A program made the translations under genes and the position numbers. Shown here in pieces: positions 45,186 through 54,940 of a stretch of DNA of 64,000 bases. The notes beneath the pieces were generated by a model. The model saw only the letters and a list, made by a program, of their open reading frames with translations, ran no database searches and had not been told where the DNA came from. This DNA comes from Planctomycetota bacterium (GTDB lineage Bacteria; Planctomycetota; UBA8742; UBA2392): contig JAOSKM010000002.1 in assembly GCA_027493625.1 (NCBI GenBank), positions 1,073,385 to 1,137,384 of the forward strand. Direction: 5' to 3'. Each line of letters opens with the position of its first letter. The first letter of the stretch is position 1.

Positions 45186-46616
45186 TTGGAAGCCGCCAAG
45201 CTCACCCGCATCAACGACTTCACCTGGCGCATCGAGCCCCACGGCGCCACGCGCGTGCCCGCCGTCATCTACGCCGACTCCAACCTGCTGCACGGCATGG
45301 ACGAAATGGTCGAGCGCCAGCTCAGCAACGTGGCCGCCCTGCCCGGCATCGTGCGCGCCGCCTACGCCATGCCCGACGCCCACTGGGGCTACGGCTTTCC
45401 CATCGGCGGCGTGGCGGCCTTCGACCCCGCACAGGGCGGCGTGGTCTCCGCGGGCGGCGTCGGCTTCGACATCTCCTGCGGCGTGCGCACGCTCACCACC
45501 GGCCTGAAAACCGCCCAGCTGCGCGAAATCGCCGACAAGCTGGCCGACACGCTGTACGCCCGCATCCCCGCCGGCGTGGCCAGCACCGGCGCCATCACCC
45601 TCGACGACGCCGAGATGACCGCCATGCTGCAGGGCGGCGCGCGCTGGGCCGTCGCCCGCGGCTGGGGCGACGAGCGCGACCTTGCGCGCATCGAGGAAGC
45701 CGGCTGCATGGCCGGCGCCGACCCCGCCCAGGTCTCGCCCAAAGCACGCGAGCGCCAGCGCCGCGAGATGGGCACGCTGGGCTCCGGCAACCATTACCTC
45801 GAGGTCCAGCGCGTCGAGCACCTCTACGACGAGAAGGCCGCCAGGGCGCTCGGCCTGCGGATCGGCGAGGTGGTGGTCACCATCCACTGCGGCTCGCGCG
45901 GCCTGGGGCACCAGATCGGCACCGAGTTCCTGCGCGAGATGGTGATCCGCGCCCCCGAGTTCGGCCTGGAGCTGCCGGACCGCGAGCTCGCCTGCGCGCC
46001 CATCGAAAGCGAACTCGGCCGCCGCTACCTGGGCGCCATGCGCGCGGGCATCAACTGCGCGCTCGCCAACCGCGAGATCCTCACGCACCTCACGCGCGAC
46101 GTGTTCCGCGAGTTTTTTCCCGACGCGAGCCTAGAGCTGCTCTACGACGTGTCGCACAACACCTGCAAAGAGGAAGCCCACCTGCTGGAAGGCCGCCCGC
46201 GCCGCCTGTTCGTGCACCGCAAGGGCGCCACCCGCGCCTGGTGGCCGGGGCACGAGGACCTGCCGCCGGAGCTGCGTCCGATCGGCCAGCCGGTGCTGAT
46301 CGGCGGCAGCATGGGCACCGAGTCGTACGTGCTGCTGGGCTGCGAGTCCGGCCGCGACAACGCCTGGGGCTCGGCCTGTCACGGCGCCGGCCGCCGGATG
46401 GGCCGCAACCAGGCCGCGCGCCACTGGAAGGGGAAGTGGGTGGTGAAGAAGCTGGCGGAGCAGGGGATCCTGATCCGCAGCCCCAGCCTGCGCGGCGTGG
46501 CCGAAGAAGCCCCCGGCGCCTACAAGGACGCGAGCGCAGTGGTGGAATGCGCCGAACAGGCCGGCCTGGCCAGAAGGGTAGCCCGCCTGCGCCCCATGAT
46601 CTGTATCAAGGGCTGA
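45186..46616 (+). CDS. rtcB: RNA-splicing ligase RtcB
   Basis: 476 aa from TTG 45186, chosen because GGAG lies 5-6 bp before it and the conserved N-terminus follows at once. Motifs: AYAMPDAHWGYGFPIGG, GGVGFDISCGVR (Mn-binding Asp/Cys), GSGNHYLEVQ, HCGSRGLGHQIG, DVSHNTCKEEAH, LFVHRKGATRAW, GGSMGTESYVL, and SACHGAGRRMGR with the guanylylated His. RtcB joins 2',3'-cyclic-phosphate and 5'-OH RNA ends in tRNA splicing or RNA repair, using GTP and Mn. It forms an operon with archease. Confidence 0.96.
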   Translation: MEAAKLTRINDFTWRIEPHGATRVPAVIYADSNLLHGMDEMVERQLSNVAALPGIVRAAYAMPDAHWGYGFPIGGVAAFDPAQGGVVSAGGVGFDISCGVRTLTTGLKTAQLREIADKLADTLYARIPAGVASTGAITLDDAEMTAMLQGGARWAVARGWGDERDLARIEEAGCMAGADPAQVSPKARERQRREMGTLGSGNHYLEVQRVEHLYDEKAARALGLRIGEVVVTIHCGSRGLGHQIGTEFLREMVIRAPEFGLELPDRELACAPIESELGRRYLGAMRAGINCALANREILTHLTRDVFREFFPDASLELLYDVSHNTCKEEAHLLEGRPRRLFVHRKGATRAWWPGHEDLPPELRPIGQPVLIGGSMGTESYVLLGCESGRDNAWGSACHGAGRRMGRNQAARHWKGKWVVKKLAEQGILIRSPSLRGVAEEAPGAYKDASAVVECAEQAGLARRVARLRPMICIKG

Positions 46617-46715
46617 ACGGGGATCAAGCCGGGCGCAAGTCGATGAAACGGTTTCGACCTTGGCCGCGTTGTGACTGGCGAGTAGCGTGAGCCGCAAATC
46701 GCCGGGACCACTCGC

Positions 46716-48999
46716 ATGCCAGCCAGCACCGGGAAGCGCCGCAGCATCATCATTGTCTCCGTGATTGTGGGTGCCGGCCTGGTCGCCCTGCTGATCTGGT
46801 TGCTGCTGCGGGGCTGCGGGGCGCCGGCGACGCCGCCCTCATTCCGGTTCGACTACATCCGCGTGAAGGCCGAAGAACTCGGGCGCGATCCCGACCGCAT
46901 CAAGGCTTTCGTTGCCGATGAGCTCCGCGCGCTCGACTACCGGGGCCAGCGCAAAGGCCCGCTCGGTTGCCTGTGGGACGGCGGCGGCAGCGCCGAGGAG
47001 AAAGAGGCGCTGCAGCAGGCCCTGCTGGCCTGCACCGACCCGCAGCTCGAGTCGCCGGACCTCTCGTCCGCGTTGAACTCGTCCGACGCCCTTAAAGTGG
47101 AAGTGCAGTTACGCGTCTACCGCGACGCCGGGCAGCTCAAGCCCGAGACCGCCGCCGCCACGACGCAGCCCGTCGCCGCGCTCCTGGGTGACGTGCACAG
47201 CGTGGAGTTCCCCGCCGAGAACCGTGTGCGCGTCACGCTGCGCCCGTTCGGCGCGGGACCCGTGCTGCTGGAGGTCGACGCTGCGGGCGCCACGGGCGTC
47301 GGTGTTGCCTTTCTGTTCGAGGGGCGCGTGGTCGAGCGCGAGTTGTGGTGCGCCGCGAACCGCGTCGGCCTGAGGCACGGGCGCGTCACGGACCGCCACG
47401 ACTTCGCCCTGCTGCCTGCGCGCGTCGGCAAACTCGTGCGCGAGAAGGAAGAGTTGCGCCTCAAGGAAGCCGGCCGCGACCAGGCGCCCGAGGCGCGCGG
47501 CTACCTGGCCCTGCTGGACTACTGCCTGTTCGTGGACGAAATCCTGGCCGGCATCGAGAAGGACCTTTCCGTGCGGGCCCAGTTCGACCAGCCGCGCATC
47601 CTGTTCTGGTCGCGCTTCCAGCTGCCCAGGGAGTTGGGCCAGGGCATCAGCGAGGCGCTGGACCTGCGCTGGAACCACGTGCGCTTCACGGGCGAGCCGG
47701 CCGCAGCCCTGCAGGCAGCCGAGATCCGCAACTTCAACGAGGCGGGCTTTGAGCAGCAGTTTCTGGCCCGCTTCCTCAAGCGTCCCGTGCAGTCCACCTT
47801 CCAGGTGTTCAGCTCGATCCGCGAAGACTACCCGGATTCCTTCGACCGCCGGCTGGCCCTGGCGCTTGCCGCCCTGGCCGACCTGGAGGAAGGCGACGCC
47901 GCCTTCTTCCGCGGGCGCGCCGGGGAGACGCCCGGCACCGAGGTCAGCGTGCGGCGCACACCCGAAGGCTTCAGTCTGCGCTGCGGCGCCTTGAATCCCG
48001 AGCTGGTCGCCGGACTGGCTGCGGCTGACGGCCCGCGTCTGCCCGACGCGGCCGGCGGCGAGGCGACCTATCCCGGCGCGCCCGAGGCCGCCGCCGCCCT
48101 TGAGGCCGCACTGGCGGCCTCCGCCACGAGCCCCGCCCTGCCCCAGGACTTCGTGCTGGAGACGCGCATCGAGCGCGCAGGCCGGTCGATCGTGACTCCC
48201 GGCGCCCGCTTCGAATTCCGCTGGGGCGCCGGCGAAGACCAGACCGAGCAGCGCATCGAGGTCGCCTCCGTGACCGCGGGCCTGCGCCTCAAGTGGATGG
48301 TGCATGCCGGCCTGCGCCCCGTGCGCGGCGAGCGCGCCGTCGGTGCCGAGGCGCTCGAGGAAAGCGCCGCCCACAACCCCTGGTATCGGCCGGGCGAAGC
48401 CGCGGTGCAGTCGGCCACCTCGTTCGTGGTTTCGCGCCGCGTGTTCACCGAGCTGAAGGCCGGCCGCAGCGCGCCCTTCCAGTTGCAAGGCCGCTACCCG
48501 GCCGGCGCCGAGGAAGACGACCCGCGCCCGGTGGAATGGTCCGGCGAATTGCAGCCCGTGGGTAGCGGCGAGGTCGAAGTCAGCGTCAACAACCGGCGCG
48601 AGAAGCTGGCGGTGCTGTACGCCGAGGCGGATGGCCGCCGCATCGCGCTGCTGGACGACGCGCGCTTCCCCCGTCGGCATGGCCGACGCGCTGACGGCCG
48701 TGCACACCACCGTCACCGTCCAGGTGGTGGACCGCGACGGCGTGCCGGTGGCCGGCGCGGCGCTCAGCCTGGAAGGCGGCCTCTACGAAAGCGGCGCCGA
48801 CGGCCGCCTGGAGCTGCCTCCCGGCCGTTTCGCCTACGAGAAGCTGAAGGCCGGCGTCAGCCTGCGCGACGAGCCCCTGGGCGAGCACGAGCTTGACCTG
48901 CGCGCACCCGGCCTGCAGCCCGTGCTGCTGCAAGTCGAGCGCCCGGTCACCCGCGTGCTCTGGATCAAGCCCGGCGAGGAAGAGCGCCTGGCGCCCTGA
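46716..48999 (+). CDS. Membrane-anchored protein with C-terminal carboxypeptidase-regulatory-like domain (frameshifted)
   Basis: ATG 46716 opens a protein with one N-terminal membrane anchor (about residues 10-33) and a long unknown alpha/beta ectodomain. The zero frame loses sense at about 48670 (TTCCCCCGTC). Removing one C restores VGMADALTAVHTTVTVQVVD and then DRDGVPVAGAALSLEGGLYE to the TGA at 48997. That segment is a carboxypeptidase-regulatory/Ig-like beta-sandwich. The indel lies in a C5 run and is probably a sequencing error. The next frame (49008-49607) may belong to the same protein after a second indel. Function unknown. Confidence 0.7.
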
Positions 49000-49007
49000 A
49001 CCTGTCC

Positions 49008-49607
49008 GACCAGGTCAAGCGCCACGCGCTGCGTGACCTGGCGGCCGGGCGCTGCATCGCGATTCCCAGCCGCATGGTGGGGGCGTGGCCGCGCAAGACC
49101 TGCGCCTACTTCGCCTACGAGGTGAAGATCGGCTACGTGGTGGGCGTGATGGAAAGCGGACTGAACGCCGCCGAGCCGGTGGTGAGCGACCAGCTGCTCG
49201 AGGAATGGCTGGACGCCGCCGAGGACAAGTACCAGGACGCCATGGGCGCACAGGCCACCATGGACCGCACGGCCGTGATCCACGCCTTCCGCGGCGCGCT
49301 GGTGGCGTGGTGGGTGTACGGCGCCTACCGCGTGGGCGGCCTGTCCCACGAAGAGGCGATCATCCAGATGCTGCAGGACGCCAAGTACTGGATGGAACGC
49401 ACCGACCTGTTCAAGCAGGCCGAGGGCGCGCTGGGCGGCGCGCTCAACGACGAGCTCGCGGCCGAGAAGCTGGTGGGCCTGCTGAAGGGCGCGGCGTCCT
49501 CGGCCATCAACCTGGGGCGCGACAGCAACGACGTGGCGGACCAGGCGTTCATCCTGACCTACGTGGCAAGCAGCCTGTACCTCGCCGGCAAGCTGGCGGG
49601 CAGTTAG
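49008..49607 (+). CDS. Hypothetical helical protein, possibly the C-terminal part of the preceding gene
   Basis: Good protein-like sequence begins before the first ATG (49074): LSDQVKRHALRDLAAGRCIA, then IPSRMVGAWPRKTCAYFAYE. No standard start codon is found upstream in frame, so it is either joined to the preceding frame by a second one-base indel near 48992 or begins at ATG 49074 (177 aa). The product is largely alpha-helical and Ala-rich, without recognised motifs or signal peptide. It ends 8 bp before the next gene. Confidence 0.6.
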   Translation, partial: DQVKRHALRDLAAGRCIAIPSRMVGAWPRKTCAYFAYEVKIGYVVGVMESGLNAAEPVVSDQLLEEWLDAAEDKYQDAMGAQATMDRTAVIHAFRGALVAWWVYGAYRVGGLSHEEAIIQMLQDAKYWMERTDLFKQAEGALGGALNDELAAEKLVGLLKGAASSAINLGRDSNDVADQAFILTYVASSLYLAGKLAGS

Positions 49608-49615
49608 GGGAACTC

Positions 49616-51424
49616 ATGCGCAGCCTGACGACAATCGCGGTGGTGCTGGCCCTGCTGGCCGCGGCGCACAAGCCGCTGGCCCAGGACATCCGCACCGAGC
49701 AGGAACCCAATGACAAGGAAGAGCAGGCCCAGCGCGTGGCGCCGGGTGCGAAGATCAGCGGCAGCCTGGAATCGGAGTCTGACGTCGATTGCTTCCTGCT
49801 TGAGGTTGCGCAAGCCTGCACGCTCGACATCGAACTCGTGCCGCCCGACACCCAGCAGCTCAGCCTGCAGATCGACTCACTGCTGCCGCGCCGGGCCGAC
49901 GTGTACGACGAGCAGCCCGGCCTGTTCCTTGGCATCGCCGCGGCGCCGGGCCGCTACCTGGTGCGTGTGGCCTGCGGCCAGTGGGACGACGAGGGCGAGT
50001 ACAGCCTGGAGTTCCGGCGCACGGAACTGCCGGCGGACTTCGAAGCCGAGCCCAACGACCGCGACGACGAGGAAACGCCGCTGCGCCTCGGCACCCTGCA
50101 CCAGGGCCAGCGCTCCCGCGCGGACAGCGACCACGACCTGTGGAGCGTGAAGCTGGAGACGGCGGGCATCTTCAAGCTGGAGTTGACACGTCAAGACAGA
50201 GAAGCCGAAGAGCTGCTGTCCGGCGACCTGCTGGTCGAGAGCACGGACGATCTGCTGTACACCTACGCCTTTGACGAAGTCGCGCACGACTTCGTGTTCT
50301 ACCCGGTGCTGCAGGCGGGCAGCTATCGCCTGCGACTGAAGCTGCACGAGGGCGCAGCCGGCGCGCGCTACAGCCTGAAGCTGGAACCCTGCCGCCCGGC
50401 GTTCACACCCGGGCTGGAAAAGCTCGCGCTGGCGGGCATCGAGCGCGGCGTGCGCAACCTGAAGCAGCTGCCCCAGGATCGCGCCGAGCAGCCCCACGCG
50501 TCCGTCACCGAGGCCACCGCGATGATGGCGCTGCTCGAGACCGGGCAGCTGCCCGCGCCCGAGCTCGAGCGCGACTACCTGGCTTTCCTCGAAGGCTACG
50601 CGCGTGAACTGAACGAGCCGGGCTGGAACGGCCGACCGCTTGCCGTGCTGGAATACGACGGGCTGTACCAGAACGCGATTGCCGTGCTGTGCCTGTCCGA
50701 GGCCGCGCTGGCCGGCAACCAGCGCGCCCGCGAGTTGTGCCAGGCCGGCGTGCGCTTCCTGCTGGCTGCCCAGCAGACCGAACGCAAGCCCGACGAATGG
50801 GGCGGACCCTTCGACCCCGAGGACGAAGGCCACGGCGGCTGGCGCTACGGAGGCGACTCGCGCGACAGCGACCTCTCCGTGGCCGGCTGGTGCCTGGTCG
50901 CGCTGCTGGCGGCTGATGCGGCCGGCATCAAGGTCGATGGCATGCGCGAGGCGGTGCGCCTGGGCACGGACTACATCAAGCGCTGCTACAGCGCCGACCT
51001 GAAGGGCTTCACCTACCAGACCGGCGGGGGCGGCGGCACCGGCAACATCCGCAACGCGGTGGGGCTGCTGCTGCTGACGCTGCTGGACCCGGACATGCCG
51101 GACTACCCGGAGGCGCTGGCCGACATCGACCATCACCTGCCCGCAGGCACCCAGGTCGACGACGGCGAGAACTATCCCTTCTACTACTGGTACTACGCCA
51201 CCCGGCTCAACTACCTGCGCGGCGGCAAGGCCTGGGAAACCTGGCGCAGCCTGATGATCGAGCAGCTGGCGCGCCGCCAGTTGCCCGACGGAAGCTGGCA
51301 GGCCATCCGCCACGAGCACGGCCAGGTCGGCGACCGCTTCACCACCGGCCTGGGCGTGCTGATCCTGCGCATGTGCCTGAACAAGGCGCCCGCCTACCTG
51401 CGCCCGGAAGCCCGCGGCTTCTAG
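49616..51424 (+). CDS. Secreted protein: two PPC domains plus squalene-cyclase-like alpha-toroid domain
   Basis: 602 aa from ATG 49616. Residues 1-23 are a signal peptide. Two pre-peptidase C-terminal (PPC)-type domains follow: TEQEPNDKEEQAQRVAPGAK at about 26-135, and FEAEPNDRDDEETPLRLGTL at about 142-255. From about residue 265 there is a prenyltransferase/squalene-oxidase-like helical-repeat domain (GGWRYGGDSRDSDLSVAGW, TGNIRNAVGLLLLTLLD, QLPDGSWQAIRHEHGQVGDR). Related alpha-toroid proteins are common in Planctomycetota, mostly of unknown role. No DxDD cyclase motif is evident, so cyclase activity is not claimed. Confidence 0.85.
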   Translation: MRSLTTIAVVLALLAAAHKPLAQDIRTEQEPNDKEEQAQRVAPGAKISGSLESESDVDCFLLEVAQACTLDIELVPPDTQQLSLQIDSLLPRRADVYDEQPGLFLGIAAAPGRYLVRVACGQWDDEGEYSLEFRRTELPADFEAEPNDRDDEETPLRLGTLHQGQRSRADSDHDLWSVKLETAGIFKLELTRQDREAEELLSGDLLVESTDDLLYTYAFDEVAHDFVFYPVLQAGSYRLRLKLHEGAAGARYSLKLEPCRPAFTPGLEKLALAGIERGVRNLKQLPQDRAEQPHASVTEATAMMALLETGQLPAPELERDYLAFLEGYARELNEPGWNGRPLAVLEYDGLYQNAIAVLCLSEAALAGNQRARELCQAGVRFLLAAQQTERKPDEWGGPFDPEDEGHGGWRYGGDSRDSDLSVAGWCLVALLAADAAGIKVDGMREAVRLGTDYIKRCYSADLKGFTYQTGGGGGTGNIRNAVGLLLLTLLDPDMPDYPEALADIDHHLPAGTQVDDGENYPFYYWYYATRLNYLRGGKAWETWRSLMIEQLARRQLPDGSWQAIRHEHGQVGDRFTTGLGVLILRMCLNKAPAYLRPEARGF

Positions 51425-51499
51425 AGCAATGCGGGTTCAACGTCGCGGGATCGTGGGGCAGGAAGAGCCGCAACGCCCCCGAACATCCCCCAAGTAAAG

Positions 51500-51546
51500 T
51501 GGCGTGCCCGGGAGGACTCGAACCTCCGACCGGCTGCTTAGAAGCG
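51500..51546 (-). other. 3' fragment of tRNA-Arg (anticodon UCU): probable attachment site
   Basis: Read on the minus strand: anticodon loop TTCTAA, stem GCAGC, variable CGGTC, T arm GGAGG-TTCGAGT-CCTCC, acceptor CGGGCAC, G, CCA. The D arm and 5' acceptor strand are missing; unrelated DNA follows at 51547. This is the footprint left when an element integrates into a tRNA gene, and the integrase gene starts 217 bp away. Confidence 0.88.
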
Positions 51547-51762
51547 ACAAAAAAGCCGCCGGTCGATAGTTCCTTTGCCAAACGACCAAATCGCCTGAAA
51601 CCCTATTAAAATAGCATGTTTCATCCGATTTGCTTTTCAGCGGCTTGAACTGCTTTTCAGCCGTTTTCAGAAAATAAAATGTACGATTTCCTGTACTGGT
51701 GGGCAATTGATGCTTAAGTATCCGGTCGATGGTTGGGCTCAGGGTGCTGTACAGGAAATCCC

Positions 51763-53057
51763 GTGGGACGACGGAAACAGTCGGCAAGGCTGCGGAGGTG
51801 GCGCGGGCTATGGTACGTGTTCTACCGCGACCACGGCTGCAACCCGCCCGTTGAGCGCCGCGTCTCTTGTGAAGCGCACGACGCCCTGACCGAGAAGCAG
51901 CGCAAGGCGCTGCTCGCTCACTACCTTTCCGAGGAGGTCAACTCGCACGGTGAGGCCGTCCGCCACGGTGGCCGGCTGGCGTTCGACACACCCCTGGATG
52001 AGGAAATCTCCGCCTACCTGAAGGACGTGGACGAACGCGTCGAACTCCGTGCGCTGAATCCCGAAGCCCGTGGAGGATTGAGTACAGAGGCGCGCAGGGT
52101 GATTCGCCAGCAGATCTGCCCCTTCCTCACCTGGCTGCAGACGAACCATCCCGGGCTGCAGACAGGCTCCCTCACGCCCCATGAGCTCCGCAGGTACGTC
52201 GAAGAAAAGGCTGCAGAGCCGACAAGGCTGGGCTACCGCGACGTGATGCGCTCACCGACCACGCTGAACATCATCCGGCGCAACATCCGCACTGCGCTGG
52301 GTTGGATTGAGGACAGGCGGCCGAGGCGCTTCCCGGACTTCGCGATGTTGAAGAAAGCGCTCGCGCCTCAGCACGTGCCCAGCCCGAACCGGAAGGCTCC
52401 CAGCCCGGAGCAACTGTCCGCATTTCTCCGCGCCGCCATCACCCGCGAATCTCCCGACTACCGCGTCGTGATCTCTCGCGTGAAGGCCAAGAAGCGCGAG
52501 CGTTTCCTGCAGGCGCCGGCGTGCCAGGCCCAGACCTCTGTCTCGCGCCTGTTCTTGGTCCTGGCGCTGACTGGTTGTCGGTTGTCCGACGCCCTGACCA
52601 TGAAGTGGGAGCAGATCGACTTCGAGTTCGGCCACGTAAACCTCGTCGCACACAAGACCGGTCGCGCCACCTTCGTGCCGCTGGCCGGCGCGCCGGAAGG
52701 GGAGCTGGCGCCTCGTTTCATGGAACTGCTCAAGCGCTGGAAGGAGGAGGCCGGCGAACGCAAGTTTGTGCTGCCATCGGGTGATCTGCCTGAGCCGGCC
52801 TTCCCGAAAGGCCCGTGGAAGCAGGCAAACGACCTGGCGAAGGTTCGCCGCATCGGCCCGCAGATCCTGCGGCGGGCGTTCACCAGCTACTGCGCCAGCC
52901 TCGGCCTGCCGCCAGCCGTGGTTGCGATGTGGCAGGCGCACGGGGGAGTGTCGCTGAGAAATGGTATCGTCAGCAGGTGCCAACTCGCGGTCAGGGCACG
53001 CTGGAAGAGGCCATGGGCCTGAGGCCGTTGATTGACGAACTGCTCGAGGCGGAATGA
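51763..53057 (+). CDS. Tyrosine recombinase/integrase (frameshift near the 3' end)
   Basis: Start GTG 51763 (VGRRKQSARLRRWRGLWYVF, with AGGAAA upstream); TTG 51733 is an alternative. A SAM-like N-terminal domain (about residues 105-190) precedes the catalytic domain: first Arg in LTGCRLSDAL, Lys in HKTGRATFVPL, second Arg region ILRRAFTSY, then WQAHG. The zero frame ends at 53022, but the frame from about 52945 encodes SVAEKWYRQQVPTRGQGTLE with the catalytic Tyr, ending at TGA 53057. A one-base indel in the GGGGG run at about 52941-52945 is likely. The stop overlaps the next gene by ATGA. It is probably the integrase of the island beginning at 51500. Confidence 0.87.
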
Positions 53058-53806
53058 AAGCCGACCTGGTTCAGCAACTCCTCAACTGGTGGCACAGCCT
53101 GCCCGTGAGCCAGTTGGTGCTCGCTCGCGAGCATCAGGCTTTCCTGGATGAACTCTGGGCCGCCTACCCGACCCAGCCGATCGCTGGAGTCTTCGAGGCC
53201 GAACGCGACCTGCTGGCCGCAGCGTGGAAGCGTGTTCAGCGCGCCTTGCCCGAAGGCGGCGCCGGCATCCTGGCGAAACCTGCACGGCAGCAGGTGCGCA
53301 AGCGGAAGGCGAAGGAGGCAACGAAGCGCAGTGCGCGCGACAACGGCAAGGCCCTGCCCCTCGATGTTGGACTGCCATGGCAGAAGGTCCGTGAAGCACT
53401 CAAGAAGGGGTCCCACGCGCGGGAACTTGAAGCCTCCATCGGCAACCTGAAGCGCACGCAGCAGTCCAATCGCTGGCTGGCGGCGCGTCTGCTGGACGGC
53501 CTCATGAACGCGGAGTTCAACGCCGGCACCTTCAAGGAGTGGGGGACCGCCCTGCGGGTGGGGGACACCGCCGGCAGTTTCCCAGTTCAAGCGCTCGATC
53601 AGTTCATCAAGACCCGCAAGAAACCCGCCACCTCGGCCGCAAGCAAGATCGGCGAGTTCACCGCCCGCATGCTCGCAATCCTGTCCGACGCGAGTGTACC
53701 GGAAGAGCAGCCGCTGCCGGAGCCAACGCCAGTCCACGTGCATGCATCTAGTACGGCGTCAGCTAAGTCTTCCGGCAGCTACTTGGTGAGCGGCTGGCCG
53801 GTGTAG
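53054..53806 (+). CDS. Hypothetical protein, 3' end altered by IS630 insertion
   Basis: 250 aa as read. It is helical and basic in the middle (KPARQQVRKRKAKEATKR), with a repeated-helix C-terminal half (VREALKKGSHARELEASIGN). The last 19 codons come from the IS630 end. Without the IS the frame would end PVHVHASRQT and stop, so only the tail was changed. Translationally coupled to the integrase by ATGA; perhaps an accessory recombination or island-maintenance factor, but this is inference. Confidence 0.6.
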   Translation: MKADLVQQLLNWWHSLPVSQLVLAREHQAFLDELWAAYPTQPIAGVFEAERDLLAAAWKRVQRALPEGGAGILAKPARQQVRKRKAKEATKRSARDNGKALPLDVGLPWQKVREALKKGSHARELEASIGNLKRTQQSNRWLAARLLDGLMNAEFNAGTFKEWGTALRVGDTAGSFPVQALDQFIKTRKKPATSAASKIGEFTARMLAILSDASVPEEQPLPEPTPVHVHASSTASAKSSGSYLVSGWPV

Positions 53807-54940
53807 GTCCACTTGTACGGCTTGGCATTCTCGTTGTGCCACTCGACCCAGGCAAGCAGCTTCTGCTGCAGGTCGGGCACGCTCGCGAAGTTCCCGCGCC
53901 GGATCACGTTGCGGCTTACCTCAGCGAAGAATAACTCCACCATGTTCAGCCAGCTCGCGTGGGTCGGCGTGGCATGCACCTGCACGCGGCCCCGGTGCCG
54001 GGCAATCACTTTCTTCACGGCATCGGTGTTGTGCGCACTGAGGTTGTCGCGCACCAGGTGAATCTTCTTGCGCCTGGGCTGCTGCTTGATCAGCCACGCC
54101 AGATGCTCGGCTACGTCTTCGCCCTTGTGCCTGTCCCGGCACTCGGCCCACACCTCGCCGGTGTGCGGGTTCAGCGACGCGAACAGGTCCTGGGTGCCGT
54201 GGCGGATGTATTCGAACTCGCGACGCTGCGGCGATCCCGGCCGCATCGGCCAGTCCGGGTGTCTGCGCTCCAGTGCCTGGATGCAGGTCTTCTCGTCAAA
54301 ACACAGCACCACGGAGTTCTTCGGCGGATGCAGGTACAGGCCCACCACGTCCTGCATCTTCGCGTCAAAGTCCGGGTCCTGGCTGTGCAGCCAATAGCGC
54401 GAGTGGTGCGGCTTGATCTCGGCAGCCTCCAGCCAGACGCGCACAGTCTCGTGGCTGATGGAGGGCAGCAACGCCAGCGAGAACGCCATGAAGGCCAGCA
54501 GGCGCACGGTCCAGTGCGTGTGCGGCAGGCCGTGATCAGACGGCGGCGTGCAGGCCAGGGCCAGCAGCAAGTGCTTGTGCAGAGGGGGAAAAGGTCGGCG
54601 GGCGGCCGCTGCGAGGTTTGTCGTGCAGGGCAATGATGCCGCCTTGTGCGTAGCGGCGGCGCCAGTCGATCACGCATTCGCGGTCAAGGCCGACTTTCTG
54701 CGAGATGGCCGAGTTGGCCTCGCCATCGGCGGCCAGCAGCACGATGCGGGCGCGGCGGGAAAGCCGGGCCTCGGCGGTGCCGGAGCGGCGCAGCTTCTCA
54801 AGCTCGACGCGTTCGGCGTCAGAAAGTACAATGGTGACTTCAGGTGCAGGACCAGGCATGGGCAGGCTCCAAAAAGGGACATACCCATGCATCGGCAGAT
54901 CAGGTCAGCACACTGCCGGAAAACTTAGCTGACGCCGTAC
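53751..54940 (-). mobile_element. IS630-family insertion sequence
   Basis: The terminal inverted repeats are GTACGGCGTCAGCTAAGTCT (53751 onward) and the complement ending ...TTAGCTGACGCCGTAC at 54940. TA dinucleotides flank it at 53749-53750 and 54941-54942, the usual IS630 target duplication. It carries one frameshifted transposase. Confidence 0.92.
53779..54859 (-). pseudogene. IS630-family transposase (frameshift)
   Basis: The N-terminal HTH part is 54859 to about 54590 (VTIVLSDAERVELEKLRRSG, DWRRRYAQGGIIALHDKPRS, GRPPTF). The DDE part continues in another frame to 53779: first Asp in VVLCFDEKTCIQAL, second in LVRDNLSAHNTDAV, Glu in WLNMVELFFAEVSR. The join is at a G/A-rich run near 54585-54597 (GGGGGAAAAGG), so the frameshift may be natural or a sequencing error. 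Confidence 0.9.

Noticed and set aside
49616..51424. Functional terpene or squalene cyclase
   Set aside because: The helical-repeat domain is present, but no DxDD-type catalytic motif is visible, so only fold similarity is claimed.
51500..51546. Complete tRNA gene on the minus strand
   Set aside because: Only the anticodon loop, variable, T and acceptor 3' parts exist; the adjacent sequence cannot form a D arm or 5' acceptor strand.
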